Below are positions 27,301-36,353 of a stretch of DNA of 64,000 nt, piece by piece. A model generated the notes under the pieces. The model did not search any database. It was not told where the DNA came from and saw only the letters and a list, made by a program, of their open reading frames with translations. Location: assembly GCA_964472015.1 (NCBI GenBank), contig CAYYIP010000010.1, positions 9,552 to 73,551 on the forward strand, written 5' to 3'. The first letter of the stretch is position 1. Each line of letters opens with the position of its first letter. The position numbers and the translations under genes are program-made. Source of the stretch: JAAYTD01 sp964472015 (GTDB lineage: Bacteria > Bacteroidota > Ignavibacteria > Kapaibacteriales > UBA2268).

Positions 27301-27742
27301 TTTACAAGGTGTTTCATATCCTGTTTTAGTTAGTATTGAAAATCCAAGAGTTGATTATTCTATTGTTGATGTTCAAACAGGCGAAGTTTATGGTAGCATT
27401 TCAGCTGGTAATTCAGGGAATGTTATTATAAATAATTGTAAAGCAAATGCGTTTAAACTTGTTGCTATTGAAAATGAAAACGTAGGTTCTTTTGTGAATG
27501 TAGCACAAAATCCAGTTTTATCTTCTACTAACTTATCTTTTGGTATTAATGAAAATTCAAATGTTAGAATTTCTGTTTATAACAATTTAGGTAATGAAGT
27601 TGCAATTATTGTTGATGGTGACTATTCTGCAGGTGTTTATAATACTTCTATGAATTTATCTAGTCTCCCAAGTGGAAACTATATTATTAAGATGGTATCT
27701 GCAGGTGAAACTAAAGTTTGTAAGATTAACCTTATTAAATAA
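24308..27742 (+). CDS. large secreted protein with cohesin-like region and T9SS sorting domain
   Basis: A 1144-aa exported protein. The ATG at 24308 has a GGAGG Shine-Dalgarno at 24298-24302; the longer frame from TTG 24296 would start inside that site. A signal peptide (about 1-32, ending LLAQ) is followed by a cohesin-like beta domain (about 55-245: PVFINN, SFSFRLYYNDKVLEFLG, LVLLYVKFRVKG). The middle is beta-rich and unassigned; a region near residues 750-930 has paired GVGYFIKYG and GMGYWIKV motifs. The T9SS type A domain closes the protein (AQNPVLSSTNLSF, VYNNLGNEVAII, LPSGNYIIKM). A strong terminator follows, ending the T9SS gene cluster. Confidence 0.82.
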   Translation: MTKLLLNRSKRIIILMALVIGLGWFNNGSLLAQQGNDKKPLLPVLSLGVDDPEAKVRSENAWYPDNRIWVVPSTKADAKEVIIPVFINNRWYTHPEFAESYTTQPISSFSFRLYYNDKVLEFLGLQTQHPYTADEALGLGITKFDRGVDLNDYTNPLAEHFNLTASDNTVTDYTRFFDKYADTADTKGRAVTITGVAFNDNTLDTTGLNGYLVLLYVKFRVKGEVGSLTPEQQSCYLYFDPTYILYNGVNITNDIPGKLVERYSIPAHANITGYLQERSANFQYWDEVKYNQYYGTAGFLKSDIAGSLVGLPSSTFTNINLDKYDNEPYLPGSILLKVMNDRPEFEFIVENTSSALAVQDQIYRDTADRSTWILSDPITTDYPMTNNPSAFVGKRFVDIGLSSDGYAMKDIIIESDQEWLQFRTETVQGSSDYKNKIIDKTRRGYIDYIDAIVGKTTESPFTTDPDRQYTPDKKVRLAIYCEVESIIGKHGIYTGYITLRSRDDKFRPTRIKVTFIYFANPIENNSTVGSPNPKNAHPYGIHLTLTPKNGVDVSNSAHLIMGSAYRATDYVDTLYGEFAYKTPLGIGRDSKKIFDARFFLDSIVYPRPTNKELVSQWLDLVKNGFGDFAQSEENPRSVSRDIRNLDDTVQSHIYTIKFKWDAAQLPEDYFPVVLKWTTNEFPENTAAFLHTVINGADHYIDMRNEGTPIGNNNFTYTFYDKSVTEFSIEYTIGIETVEDLVDNFGNAMIKANGWNFLSLPLKPISSYYSYIFKNALNIPFEFSLNNWQQPADGKLRPGVGYFIKYGTAIDKKFAGTYFFKIDKNNYPVKLYTGDEGSYGDAGGWNAIGGLSVRYPVYDPTGIAGIQLEEELITEIPDMAYTQKHGVWAYKTHGGYEEVATLYPGMGYWIKVDKNCYLKLDASKAKSVIDVEPAMPNKTVSFDKISIADNAQHNTAIYATMKYADVNSYELPPVPPSGLFDVRFAGNSYVTNKKESVVLLQGVSYPVLVSIENPRVDYSIVDVQTGEVYGSISAGNSGNVIINNCKANAFKLVAIENENVGSFVNVAQNPVLSSTNLSFGINENSNVRISVYNNLGNEVAIIVDGDYSAGVYNTSMNLSSLPSGNYIIKMVSAGETKVCKINLIK

Positions 27743-27770
27743 TTTAAGTTATTTATAAAATAGTAATTAT

Positions 27771-27803
27771 AAAAAGGAGAGTTCTATACTCTCCTTTTTT
27801 TTT
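27771..27803 (+). terminator. intrinsic terminator of the T9SS gene cluster
   Basis: A perfect 12-bp inverted repeat (AAAAAGGAGAGT, 5-nt loop, ACTCTCCTTTTT) is followed by further Ts, 28 bp after the stop of the last T9SS gene. Confidence 0.9.
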
Positions 27804-27911
27804 AATATTTAATTATAAATAATAATTATATTAATTAATTTAATAATTGTTATTATTTATATATTTATTTTTTTATGTGCTATAATTAATAAGTATATAT
27901 AAAATACAGAT

Positions 27912-27952
27912 AAAAAAAGAGGTATTCATTTTTCAAGAATACCTCTTTTTTT
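27912..27952 (-). terminator. intrinsic terminator of the pnp-phosphohexomutase unit
   Basis: A perfect 16-bp inverted repeat (AAAAAAAGAGGTATTC and its complement, 9-nt loop) lies 21 bp beyond the minus-strand stop at 27974. Runs of T on both strands make it bidirectional. Confidence 0.88.
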
Positions 27953-27973
27953 AGACTGTTTTTTTATTTTATA

Positions 27974-29404
27974 TTAATCTTTAATTTTTGCTAATTTCAT
28001 CCCTTCATCAAGTAATTCAATAACACGCCCTATTGAGTCTGCTTCTGCATAAAACCTTATCAAAGGTTCTGTGCCGGATGCTCTAATAAGTAACCAACCT
28101 TTATCGACGAAAAATTTATATCCGTCTTTTGTTGATATATTTGTTACTATATTTTTGCCTATTTTTTCTGGTTTTCGTTCTGCTGCATTTAAAATTGCTT
28201 TTTTCTGAGCAGGTGTAACAATAACATCACGTCTTAGATATCTATGTTGTCCAAAATCTGCCTCTAATTCAGCACATAATTCTTTTAAGGACATTTTACG
28301 GTGTACCATTACTTCTAATAATAATAAAGCATTAAATAAACCATCTCGTTCAGGTATATGTAATATTGTGCCCAATCCTCCTGATTCTTCTCCACCTATT
28401 AAAACATGTTTAGTATTCATTAATTCTGCTACATATTTAAATCCAACAGGCGTTTCTATTAGTTCTATTCCTTTTGCGTTACAATAATCATTAACCATTG
28501 AAGTTAAAGAAACAGTTTTTACAACTGTACCTCGTTTTTTCTTATTTTCATATAGATATTTTAATAATATCATAAAGATGAAATGGGAATTTATAAATTC
28601 ACCTGTATTATCTATAACACCAAGTCTATCAGCATCTCCATCAGTTGCTAATCCTATATCAAATTTTCCATCGATAACTTTATCTTTTAAGATATATAAA
28701 TTTTCAGGAATTGGTTCAGGATGTCCTAATTCGCCGAAAGAAGGATTTATATAATTATGTATTTCTTCTACATTTGGCAATAAAGTTTTTATAGTATTCA
28801 TTCCTGCACCATACATAGGATCCATTACTATACGAAGATTTGATTCTTTTATTGCTTCAATATCAATTTTCTTTTTTAAGATTCTTATGTAAGAATCTTT
28901 TGGATTAAATAACTTTATTTTTTTTTCTTTTACATAAGTTTCAAAAGATTGAACTTTTAGATTACCTAATTTTTTTTTCTTTGAATTTAATATTTCTTTT
29001 AGTTCTGCCTCTACCTTCGAAACTTGTTCTGGAGTTGCAGGACCACCAAAATTTGCTTTTAATTTAAATCCATTATATTCTGGTGGATTATGACTTGCGG
29101 TAATAACTATTCCAAGCTCAGCTCCTTTTTGTTTTGTATGGAAAGAAACTTGTGGAGTTGAGGAATAATTATCTGTCAAGTGAACTAATATATCTTGACT
29201 TGCAAAAGTTATTGCAACTTCTTTTGCGAATTCTTTTGAAAGAAAACGTGTATCATAACCGATAACGACAGAAGGTGCTTTTGTTGGTTTTAATTGATTC
29301 TTTTTTACATAATTTGCTGAAGCTAAAGCTACAAGACCTAAATTTGCATATGTAAAGTCTTTTGCTATAATGCCTCGCCAACCATCTGTTCCAAATTTTA
29401 TCAT
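27974..29404 (-). CDS. phosphohexomutase (phosphoglucomutase/phosphomannomutase family)
   Basis: A 476-aa alpha-D-phosphohexomutase. The active-site phosphoserine loop TASHNPPEYNGFK has Ser104, the metal loop DGDADR is at residues 255-260, the sugar-binding loop GGEESGG follows, and the phosphate-binding loop RASGTEPLIRFYAE is near the C-terminus. These are all four family signatures, so it should be active. Substrate (glucose, mannose or glucosamine phosphate) cannot be decided from sequence. The gene follows pnp by 33 bp and shares its terminator. Confidence 0.93.
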   Translation of the reverse strand: MIKFGTDGWRGIIAKDFTYANLGLVALASANYVKKNQLKPTKAPSVVIGYDTRFLSKEFAKEVAITFASQDILVHLTDNYSSTPQVSFHTKQKGAELGIVITASHNPPEYNGFKLKANFGGPATPEQVSKVEAELKEILNSKKKKLGNLKVQSFETYVKEKKIKLFNPKDSYIRILKKKIDIEAIKESNLRIVMDPMYGAGMNTIKTLLPNVEEIHNYINPSFGELGHPEPIPENLYILKDKVIDGKFDIGLATDGDADRLGVIDNTGEFINSHFIFMILLKYLYENKKKRGTVVKTVSLTSMVNDYCNAKGIELIETPVGFKYVAELMNTKHVLIGGEESGGLGTILHIPERDGLFNALLLLEVMVHRKMSLKELCAELEADFGQHRYLRRDVIVTPAQKKAILNAAERKPEKIGKNIVTNISTKDGYKFFVDKGWLLIRASGTEPLIRFYAEADSIGRVIELLDEGMKLAKIKD

Positions 29405-29437
29405 GATTAGTCCTACAATATATTACTAAAATAATGC

Positions 29438-31594
29438 TTATTTATTTTCTTTATCTGTTTTTAGTGGACGTGGTAATAAAGCCTTACGACTTAATCTATA
29501 TTTTCCATCTTTTATTTCAATTAATTTTACGTCTATTTTATCTCCAACTTTTATATACTTTGATATATCGTCTACTCGTTCATGGGCGATAAGTGATATA
29601 TGTAATAATCCACTAGTTTTTGGTAAGAATTCAACAAAAGCTCCAAGATTATTTCTTATTTCTTTTACCAAACAACTTTTATATATCTCACCTACTTCTG
29701 GTTTTTTTGTTAATTTGTATATATATTCTTTTGCAGCATCGCTGGCTTCTTTTGTAGTAGCAGCTATTAAAACAGTTCCGTCTTCTTCTATATTTATTTC
29801 AGTTCCTGTTTCTCTTGTAATAGTTCTTATTGTTTCACCACCTTGTCCTATTACTGCTCCAATTGTATCTTGTGGAATTTTTATAGTTTCAAAACGAGGT
29901 GCATATTGAGATAATTCTTTATTAGGCGTATCAATACATTGATTCATTATATTTAATATATGCATACGTCCTTCTTTTGCTTGTTCCAATGCTTTACGCA
30001 TAAATTCTACTGAAAGTCCTTCGTCTATTTTTATATCCATTTGACAAGCAGTTATACCATCTTTTGTTCCTGTTACTTTAAAATCCATATCACCTAAGAA
30101 ATCTTCATCGCCTAATATATCACTTAATATTGCAATTTTTTCTTCTTCTTTTATTAGACCCATTGCTATACCTGCAACTTGTTTTTTCATAGGTATACCT
30201 GCATGGAACATAGCTAAACTACCGGCACATACAGTTGCCATTGAAGATGAGCCATTTGATTCTAATATATCAGATATTATACGTATAGTATATGGAAATT
30301 CTGCTTGATTTGGGAGCATTTCTTTTAAGGCACGCCATGCTAAATGTCCATGCCCTATTTCTCTTCTTCCTGTTGTTAATTTTCCCGTTTCACCAACGCT
30401 AAATGGAGGGAAATTATAATGTAATATAAATCTTTCATTATAAGTAGGATTTAATCCATCGATAATTTGTTCATCACGATTTGTACCAAGTGTTACAGAT
30501 GTTAAACTTTGAGTTTCTCCTCTTGTAAATAATGCTGATCCGTGAGCACGTGTTAGAAGTCCTATTTCACATTCTATTGGACGTATTTGAGTTAAGGTAC
30601 GACCATCTAATCTTATATGTTCATCCAAAATCATTGTGCGCATCATTTTCTTTTCTATTTTGGCAATAATTGTGTCACTCCATTTTTCTAAATTTTCTGC
30701 GTATTCTTCGTATTCAGGATGATCTTCATTTGTTGTAAATTTTGATTGTAAAGCTTCTAAGGTATGTGTTTTTATATTATTACGAGTTTCTTGTCGTTCA
30801 TTTTTTGTTGTAATTGTATGAACATATTTGTACATATCATCTTTGCAACTTTCTTCTATAAAATTTATAACTTCTTCAGGTATAATTTCTTCTGTGAAAG
30901 GACGTTTTGTTACTTCTACTTTTGATCGAAAATCTTCTTGTAAGTTATTTAATTCACGTATCTTTTTGTGTGCAAAGTCTAGAGCATTAATAAAGTCTTC
31001 TTCTGATATTTCTTTCATTTCGCCTTCAACCATTATAATAGCTGTATTACTACCTGCAACTGTTATATCTATAGTAGAATTTTGCAGTTGTTCTTCTGAT
31101 GGATTGATTATAAATTCACCATCTAAACTATTACGTCCTACACGTACTTCGGAGATTGGTATTTCAAAAGGAATGTCTGATATTAATAATGCAGCTGATG
31201 TGCCTACAGCAGCTAGTGTATCTGGATTTACATTTGGTTCATAAGAAAGAACAGTTGCAATTATTTGCGTTTCATAGTGCCATGTTTTTGGTATCATTGG
31301 TCTTATAGGTCTATCTATTAAGCGTGAGCATAATACTTCATGATCACTAGGTCGACCTTCTCTTTTTAAAAAGCTACCTGGTATTTTTCCTGCTGCTGAT
31401 AATTTTTCTTTATATTCTACTTGCAACGGTAAAAAATCTATATCTTTTAATTCTTGCGTTGATGCAACAGCAGTAACCAGTACTTGTGTATCATTACAAG
31501 TAACAAATACTGAATTTGCAAATTTTGCTAAACGTCCTGTTTCAAGTGTATAAGTTTTACCATCAAATTCTATTGTTGATGTAATTTTTTTCAT
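29438..31594 (-). CDS. pnp: polyribonucleotide nucleotidyltransferase (PNPase)
   Basis: PNPase degrades RNA 3' to 5' by phosphorolysis, as a trimer. The product (718 aa) has two RNase PH domains joined by a helical linker, a KH domain (IPQDTIGAVIGQGGETIR, residues about 565-582) and a C-terminal S1 domain (YKSCLVKEIRNNLGAFVEF to the end). Conserved phosphorolytic motifs such as LFTRGETQSL and GDMDFKVTGT are present. Length and order are normal. A -7-like TATATTTG (complement of 31647-31640) lies about 46 nt upstream of the start, and an AAGGAT Shine-Dalgarno-like stretch precedes the ATG. Confidence 0.98.
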   Translation of the reverse strand: MKKITSTIEFDGKTYTLETGRLAKFANSVFVTCNDTQVLVTAVASTQELKDIDFLPLQVEYKEKLSAAGKIPGSFLKREGRPSDHEVLCSRLIDRPIRPMIPKTWHYETQIIATVLSYEPNVNPDTLAAVGTSAALLISDIPFEIPISEVRVGRNSLDGEFIINPSEEQLQNSTIDITVAGSNTAIIMVEGEMKEISEEDFINALDFAHKKIRELNNLQEDFRSKVEVTKRPFTEEIIPEEVINFIEESCKDDMYKYVHTITTKNERQETRNNIKTHTLEALQSKFTTNEDHPEYEEYAENLEKWSDTIIAKIEKKMMRTMILDEHIRLDGRTLTQIRPIECEIGLLTRAHGSALFTRGETQSLTSVTLGTNRDEQIIDGLNPTYNERFILHYNFPPFSVGETGKLTTGRREIGHGHLAWRALKEMLPNQAEFPYTIRIISDILESNGSSSMATVCAGSLAMFHAGIPMKKQVAGIAMGLIKEEEKIAILSDILGDEDFLGDMDFKVTGTKDGITACQMDIKIDEGLSVEFMRKALEQAKEGRMHILNIMNQCIDTPNKELSQYAPRFETIKIPQDTIGAVIGQGGETIRTITRETGTEINIEEDGTVLIAATTKEASDAAKEYIYKLTKKPEVGEIYKSCLVKEIRNNLGAFVEFLPKTSGLLHISLIAHERVDDISKYIKVGDKIDVKLIEIKDGKYRLSRKALLPRPLKTDKENK

Positions 31595-31672
31595 AAAATC
31601 CTTTTATTTATTTTTTCTATCTTCTTTTCACAATTATTACAAATATACGATTTTTTTTGTATAAAATAAAAT

Positions 31673-31710
31673 AAAAAGCTCACTATATAAAATTATATAG
31701 TGAGCTTTTT
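31673..31710. terminator. intrinsic terminator after the small exported protein gene
   Basis: A perfect 17-bp inverted repeat (AAAAAGCTCACTATATA and its complement with a 4-nt loop) sits 20 bp beyond the minus-strand stop at 31731 and upstream of pnp. T runs occur on both strands. Confidence 0.88.
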
Positions 31711-31730
31711 TACTAAAAACAAAAAAATAA

Positions 31731-32099
31731 TTAATCAAGGGATTCTATTGAAGACATAATTATATAATTTATGCCATTTATCGATTTTTTTGTTCCTTTT
31801 ATTGCAACTTTTTTGTTATGTGCATAATTTTTTAGTTTATTAAAAGCAAAAGAGCCATCTTCATTAATTATAAAATATACTTTTTTATTAAGGAAAAATA
31901 CAAGAGGAGAACAAGCTTCTACTAATTCTTTTGCTTGATTTTTTGTTAATTGTTTGTCTTTTGTATTTTTTATAACATCATCAAGGGAAATAACTTGTCC
32001 TTTAAATGTTGATAATTTTGGTGCAGCATAGATAGCTTGTGTACTTTCTACAAATACAAAAGTAAAAAGAATAGCTGCTATTAATATGACTTTTTTCAT
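31731..32099 (-). CDS. small exported protein, function unknown
   Basis: A 122-aa protein with a clear signal peptide (MKKVILIAAILFTFVFVEST, cleavage probably in QAIYAA). The mature part is about 95 residues, with FKGQVISLDDV at the start, a single cysteine in ACSPLVFFL, and a VAIKGTKKSINGINYIIMSSIES end; alternating beta strands and KGxV-type edges suggest an OB-like fold, a weak guess. It is monocistronic: it has its own terminator and lies between the PNPase gene and a lipoprotein gene. Confidence 0.7.
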   Translation of the reverse strand: MKKVILIAAILFTFVFVESTQAIYAAPKLSTFKGQVISLDDVIKNTKDKQLTKNQAKELVEACSPLVFFLNKKVYFIINEDGSFAFNKLKNYAHNKKVAIKGTKKSINGINYIIMSSIESLD

Positions 32100-32131
32100 T
32101 TTTTATTTCTCAAATTTTAAGTTAAAAGAAT

Positions 32132-32189
32132 AGAGCCGTATATATTGTTGTTGTTATATTAATTACAATTATATATAATTTTCGGCTCT
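32132..32189 (-). terminator. possible terminator of the fibronectin-type lipoprotein gene
   Basis: AGAGCCG (32132-32138) pairs with CGGCTCT (32183-32189) across an A/T-rich internal stem of TATATA-type sequence, just beyond the minus-strand stop at 32210. The following T run is short, so the terminator call is uncertain. Confidence 0.45.
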
Positions 32190-32209
32190 GTTATTAAATT
32201 AATTATAAA

Positions 32210-33130
32210 TTAACGTTTTGCAAAAGGAACATTTGATTCTTTTTGGTAAGAAATATATAGTTGTACATATTGGTCATCACCAGAACCTTGTAAGAATTTT
32301 CCACCTTTCTTTAATATAATTATTTTTGCATAATGTTTTTTATCTAATGTTCTTGCAAAGAAGCAAACACCTTTTGTTGCTTTTTTAGCAATTTCATTAT
32401 TTAATAAGTCAATTGTTTTCTTTGAGTAGGAGAAAGTTGCCGGTGAATCTTCGAAAACTACATTTCCTAGCACATCAATATCAACGTTAAATAAATCTGT
32501 AATTTCTGCATCAGCAGGTGTTGTTACATTTACGTATCCGAGAGCAGATGCACTACCAAATAATACTTTGCTACCTGTTGTTGTTAAGCCTAAATTCCAG
32601 TTTTCTTGGCTAACAACTCTCCAAACTTTTGGTGCTTCGCCAGCTACATTATAAAGTTCTAAGCCACTACCAAAATCTGAATTAGAACCGTAAACTTTTA
32701 TATCTGCATCATTATCATTCTTTTTAAATTGTGCAGCGGTTCCCCATTGAATAGTAGCTACATTGGTGTTACTATATTCATCATCAGTATTTCTACCAAC
32801 AATAGTGAATGTATAGACAACACCTTCAGTTGCAGTATTAAAAGAGAATTCCGTTGCATTTTTTGGTAAAACATATTCTGTTGCAGTAGCTGCGCCTTCA
32901 GCTTTTACTGTTAATAATAAATCTTTGAACCAAGTTTCCGAATTATCTATATGTTCATCCCACATTAAAAAAATTGTTGTTTCATTTACGCAACCTGCAG
33001 CTAGTCCAGTTATTTTTGTTGGTAAATTTTCATTTGGGATTAAAGGGTTATTTGTATCATCACAAGATGTGAATACAAAAAAAGAAAGTAATAATACAGC
33101 TAAAATGCTGCTTAATTTTTTTAAGTTCAT
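32210..33130 (-). CDS. lipoprotein with fibronectin type III-like domain
   Basis: A 306-aa lipoprotein: signal peptide with lipobox FTSC (Cys about residue 23) followed by DDTNN, an acidic stretch compatible with surface export in Bacteroidota. Residues about 35-130 look like a fibronectin type III domain (PTKITGLAAGCVNETTIFLMW and FTIVGRN). The rest is beta-rich and ends in a segment with KHYAKIIILKKGGKF. No enzymatic motif is visible. A GAGG Shine-Dalgarno lies 8 nt upstream of the ATG. Confidence 0.78.
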   Translation of the reverse strand: MNLKKLSSILAVLLLSFFVFTSCDDTNNPLIPNENLPTKITGLAAGCVNETTIFLMWDEHIDNSETWFKDLLLTVKAEGAATATEYVLPKNATEFSFNTATEGVVYTFTIVGRNTDDEYSNTNVATIQWGTAAQFKKNDNDADIKVYGSNSDFGSGLELYNVAGEAPKVWRVVSQENWNLGLTTTGSKVLFGSASALGYVNVTTPADAEITDLFNVDIDVLGNVVFEDSPATFSYSKKTIDLLNNEIAKKATKGVCFFARTLDKKHYAKIIILKKGGKFLQGSGDDQYVQLYISYQKESNVPFAKR

Positions 33131-33308
33131 TTTTTTTCCTCTATTAAATTGAATGAAATAAAATAAAATTTATATATTTTAATATATTAAGTTTTTTATT
33201 GTTTATTTTTTTATATAAGTATATATTTAAATTGCAATATAATAAAAATATTTTAAATAAAATAAGAATTTAAATTTATTTATACTGTAATGAATAATAT
33301 ACTTGTTT

Positions 33309-33800
33309 TTATATATTATTTTTTGGATGATAGAAAAATCGTATTTCTCCTTTTGTATCATTTATTTCTTGCCATTTATCTATATATAAATCTATACAAA
33401 TAGCACTAGAAGTAGGGACATTATATTCACCTTCTCCAGTATAATAAGAAACTAAAAAAGCAATATCTGGATTATGACCAACTATAGATACTAAATTTAT
33501 TTTATTGTCTATATTAGGTAATAAATGTTTTATAAAATATAACCCTTTTTGATATATATTAATATCTGATATTAACTTATTTTCAGGATAATGCAATTGT
33601 TCAGCAAAAATTTTAGCAGTCATTAATGCTCTATGTGCAGGACTAGTATACATTATATCTGGTGTTGTTATTTTTTTTGAAATTAATGATGCAATATTTT
33701 TTGCATCATTAATTCCTTTTTCGGTTAATATCTTTGTAAAATCATTATTTAAAGCTGTTAATTGTGATTTTGCATGTCGTATCATTAATATAGTTTTCAT
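33309..33800 (-). CDS. SixA-like histidine phosphatase
   Basis: A 163-aa histidine phosphatase superfamily protein. The catalytic RHAKS motif (His9) is at the N-terminus, the second active-site arginine is likely in SPAHRALMTA, and the C-terminal active-site histidine is in VGHNPD. The short length and RHAKS rather than RHG(E/Q) match SixA, which dephosphorylates phosphohistidine in histidine phosphotransfer proteins; the target here is unknown. It precedes nothing obvious on the same strand and lies 75 bp after coaE. Confidence 0.88.
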   Translation of the reverse strand: MKTILMIRHAKSQLTALNNDFTKILTEKGINDAKNIASLISKKITTPDIMYTSPAHRALMTAKIFAEQLHYPENKLISDINIYQKGLYFIKHLLPNIDNKINLVSIVGHNPDIAFLVSYYTGEGEYNVPTSSAICIDLYIDKWQEINDTKGEIRFFYHPKNNI

Positions 33801-33875
33801 AATTTATAATTTATTTTGTTTAATTTATATTAATTATTAATGCTTAATCTTAAAATATTGTTTTATTTTAATGAT

Positions 33876-34553
33876 TTAATTAATCATAGTATTAAATATA
33901 TCTAAAATACAATCAATGCTTTTATATAATTCTTCTATACTTTTATTGTTTTCTATAACAAAGTCAGAATTTTTAATTATTTCTATTTCTGATATTTGAG
34001 AATTTATCCTTTTTTCTATATTATTGATTGTTAGATTTGATCGTTTAATAATTCGTTCTATTCTTATATTTTTTTCTGCAGTAATAGTTACTATATAATC
34101 AAATCCTTCTTCCAAGTTTAATTCAAATAACAAAGCTATATCGATAAATATTATTTTTTCATTATTACGTATTGCTATATCAATAAGCTGTATTATATTT
34201 TTTATTACTAAAGGATGTACTATTTTATTAAGTTTTTCTAGTTCTTTTATATTATTAAAAACTAAATTTGATATATATTGTGTATTATATTTATTATCTA
34301 TGTAACTATTTATACCAAAAGTATTTATAATTTTTTCTTTTATAGTTTTATCTTTTTGTATTAATTCTTTTGCTATTTCATCTGCATTTATTACATAATA
34401 TCCTTTTTTTTCAATATAATTACTAACTGTTGTTTTTCCTGTTCCGATTCCGCCTGTAATTCCTACTAATATTGTTTTAATTTCGTCTTGTTTTTCATCA
34501 TTTTTTAATATAATAGTTTTTTGTTTTTTATTGTAATTTTTACTATTTATCAT
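33876..34553 (-). CDS. coaE: dephospho-CoA kinase
   Basis: CoaE phosphorylates dephospho-CoA in the last step of coenzyme A synthesis. The P-loop GITGGIGTGKTT is at residues 31-42, followed by the family motif VINADEIAKEL and, further on, IVHPLV and the lid arginines (RIERIIKRSNLT). The product is 225 aa, about 25 residues longer than usual at the N-terminus because of a Lys/Asn-rich extension; no internal ATG restores the usual start before the P-loop, so the extension is probably real. Confidence 0.94.
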   Translation of the reverse strand: MINSKNYNKKQKTIILKNDEKQDEIKTILVGITGGIGTGKTTVSNYIEKKGYYVINADEIAKELIQKDKTIKEKIINTFGINSYIDNKYNTQYISNLVFNNIKELEKLNKIVHPLVIKNIIQLIDIAIRNNEKIIFIDIALLFELNLEEGFDYIVTITAEKNIRIERIIKRSNLTINNIEKRINSQISEIEIIKNSDFVIENNKSIEELYKSIDCILDIFNTMIN

Positions 34554-34608
34554 ATTTTATTTATAAGTTAGTGATATCTTGGTTTATATTTATTTATAGT
34601 TATAAAAT

Positions 34609-36051
34609 TTAAAAAGTTAAATATACTTTATTTAAACTTTGTTTTATTTTTGATTTTTCTGCATCTGATAACATATTATTTTTTAGATCTAGTATTTTCA
34701 ATTTTATTAATTTTTCTATTGTTGAAGGTAAATACTTAAGTTTATTCCCAGATAATAACATAATTTTACAATTTGTTAAATTAGCTATTTCATGTGGTAT
34801 TTCTATAATATTATTATTTACTAAGTTTAGAGAAATTATTTTATTTAATTTTCTTATTTCGGGGGATATATTTCTTATAAAGTTATTCGAAGCATTTAAA
34901 TGTTTTAAATTATTTAATTCAAAAATATAAGATGGTATTGTTTTAAAATTATTAAAGGATAAATCAATATCTTCTATATTAATTAAATTGAGAAATTCTA
35001 CGGGCAATGTTGTTAAATGGTTTCCACTTATATTTAAATATTTTATATTTATTAAACTAAATACTTGTAATGGAATTATTCGTGTTTTTGAATAAGCTAT
35101 ACTAACGTATTGCAAATTTACCATATTTTTTATTTGTTGAGGTAAATTTCTAAATCTATTTGCGCTTATATTTAATGTACATAAAGATTGTAATTTATAA
35201 AATGAATTATCTAATAGTGATATTTCATTAGAACTTAAGTTTAAATCATATAAATTACTTAATAGACAGAAACTTTTAGGTAGTTCTGTTATATAATTAT
35301 CAGATAGATATAATTTTTTTAAATTTGATACTTTACTAATATCAGGTGGTATAATTGCTATTTTATTATTTGATAAATTTATTGTTTCAGTATATGGAGA
35401 TACTTTAAAATGAAAATAGTCAAGCTTATTATTTGATAAATTTATATATTTCAAATGATTATTTTGTTCAAAAGAGTTTTTTATTTTTTCTATTTGATTT
35501 GATGATAAATTTATTTCTTCTAAGTAATATAGTTTACTAAAATCTACATCTATTATTTGTATATAATTATTTGATAAATCTATTTCTCTTAAATTTGGAA
35601 GTTCTAATAATTCTATTGGAAATTGTTTAAATTGATTTTTACTTAGTTTTATTGTTTTAAGGTTTACTAAATTTGTTATTTCTTTTGGCAATTTACTTAG
35701 ATTATTATTACTTAAATCTAAATATTGTAAGTTATAACAAGAAAAAACATTCTCAGGAATTGTTGTCATATTTTGATTTTCTAGGGACAACTTAAATGTT
35801 TTCTTAGCGTTTTCTATATCTTTGGCTGACTTTTTTCTATAATTTTCTCTATTTATTGGAATTGGTTTTATTTGATTTTGACAAAAATAATCTATCTTAC
35901 AAGTAGTGATATTTACATCATAATTGTAAGTTAATAATTGTATATCTTCATTTTTATTATTTGATAATGCTATATTTAATAAAGAATATACAAATTGTAC
36001 GGTCACAATTAAATATATTTTTTTTAATAAATAATTGGGATTATTTTGCAT
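34609..36051 (-). CDS. leucine-rich repeat protein
   Basis: A 480-aa protein with a hydrophobic N-terminal segment (about residues 8-28) that may be a signal or anchor, a short cysteine-containing linker, then about 16 leucine-rich repeats of 23 residues (pattern LxxLxLSxNxIxxLPxxI) from about residue 75 to the end. These repeats form a curved binding surface for protein partners. No C-terminal T9SS domain, kinase or nuclease part is attached. The ligand is unknown. It is divergent from the MCE gene. Confidence 0.85.
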   Translation of the reverse strand: MQNNPNYLLKKIYLIVTVQFVYSLLNIALSNNKNEDIQLLTYNYDVNITTCKIDYFCQNQIKPIPINRENYRKKSAKDIENAKKTFKLSLENQNMTTIPENVFSCYNLQYLDLSNNNLSKLPKEITNLVNLKTIKLSKNQFKQFPIELLELPNLREIDLSNNYIQIIDVDFSKLYYLEEINLSSNQIEKIKNSFEQNNHLKYINLSNNKLDYFHFKVSPYTETINLSNNKIAIIPPDISKVSNLKKLYLSDNYITELPKSFCLLSNLYDLNLSSNEISLLDNSFYKLQSLCTLNISANRFRNLPQQIKNMVNLQYVSIAYSKTRIIPLQVFSLINIKYLNISGNHLTTLPVEFLNLINIEDIDLSFNNFKTIPSYIFELNNLKHLNASNNFIRNISPEIRKLNKIISLNLVNNNIIEIPHEIANLTNCKIMLLSGNKLKYLPSTIEKLIKLKILDLKNNMLSDAEKSKIKQSLNKVYLTF

Positions 36052-36353
36052 CGTTCTTTTTTTTGATTTTAAATTAAAAAGTATTTAAAAAAGTTTTTCT
36101 ATATATTATTCCTAAGTTTGTTAAAAAATAAAGTATAAATATATACTAATTCAATAAACAAATATAATAAATTTTATTAATAAAATCACTTATTAATTTT
36201 ACAAAGTTTTTTATATTATAATTTAGAATACGACATCATATGTATAATTGTTTATAATTTAATAATTCAATAATAATTTTTGTGTTAATAATTTTTTAAT
36301 TATTTTTGTAATATATGATTATTTGATTATTGAAAATTAAAATTAAAATTTTA
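36052..36353. other. divergent spacer between the LRR and MCE genes
   Basis: There is no ORF here. On the plus strand a promoter match (separate entry) precedes the MCE gene. On the minus strand no TAnnTTTG box was found before the LRR gene. Confidence 0.5.
36279..36308 (+). promoter_or_regulatory. Bacteroidota-type promoter of the MCE gene
   Basis: TTTG (36279-36282) and TATTTTTG (36301-36308) are separated by 18 nt, one short of the usual 19-21. Transcription would start near 36315, about 40 nt before the ATG. Confidence 0.55.
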
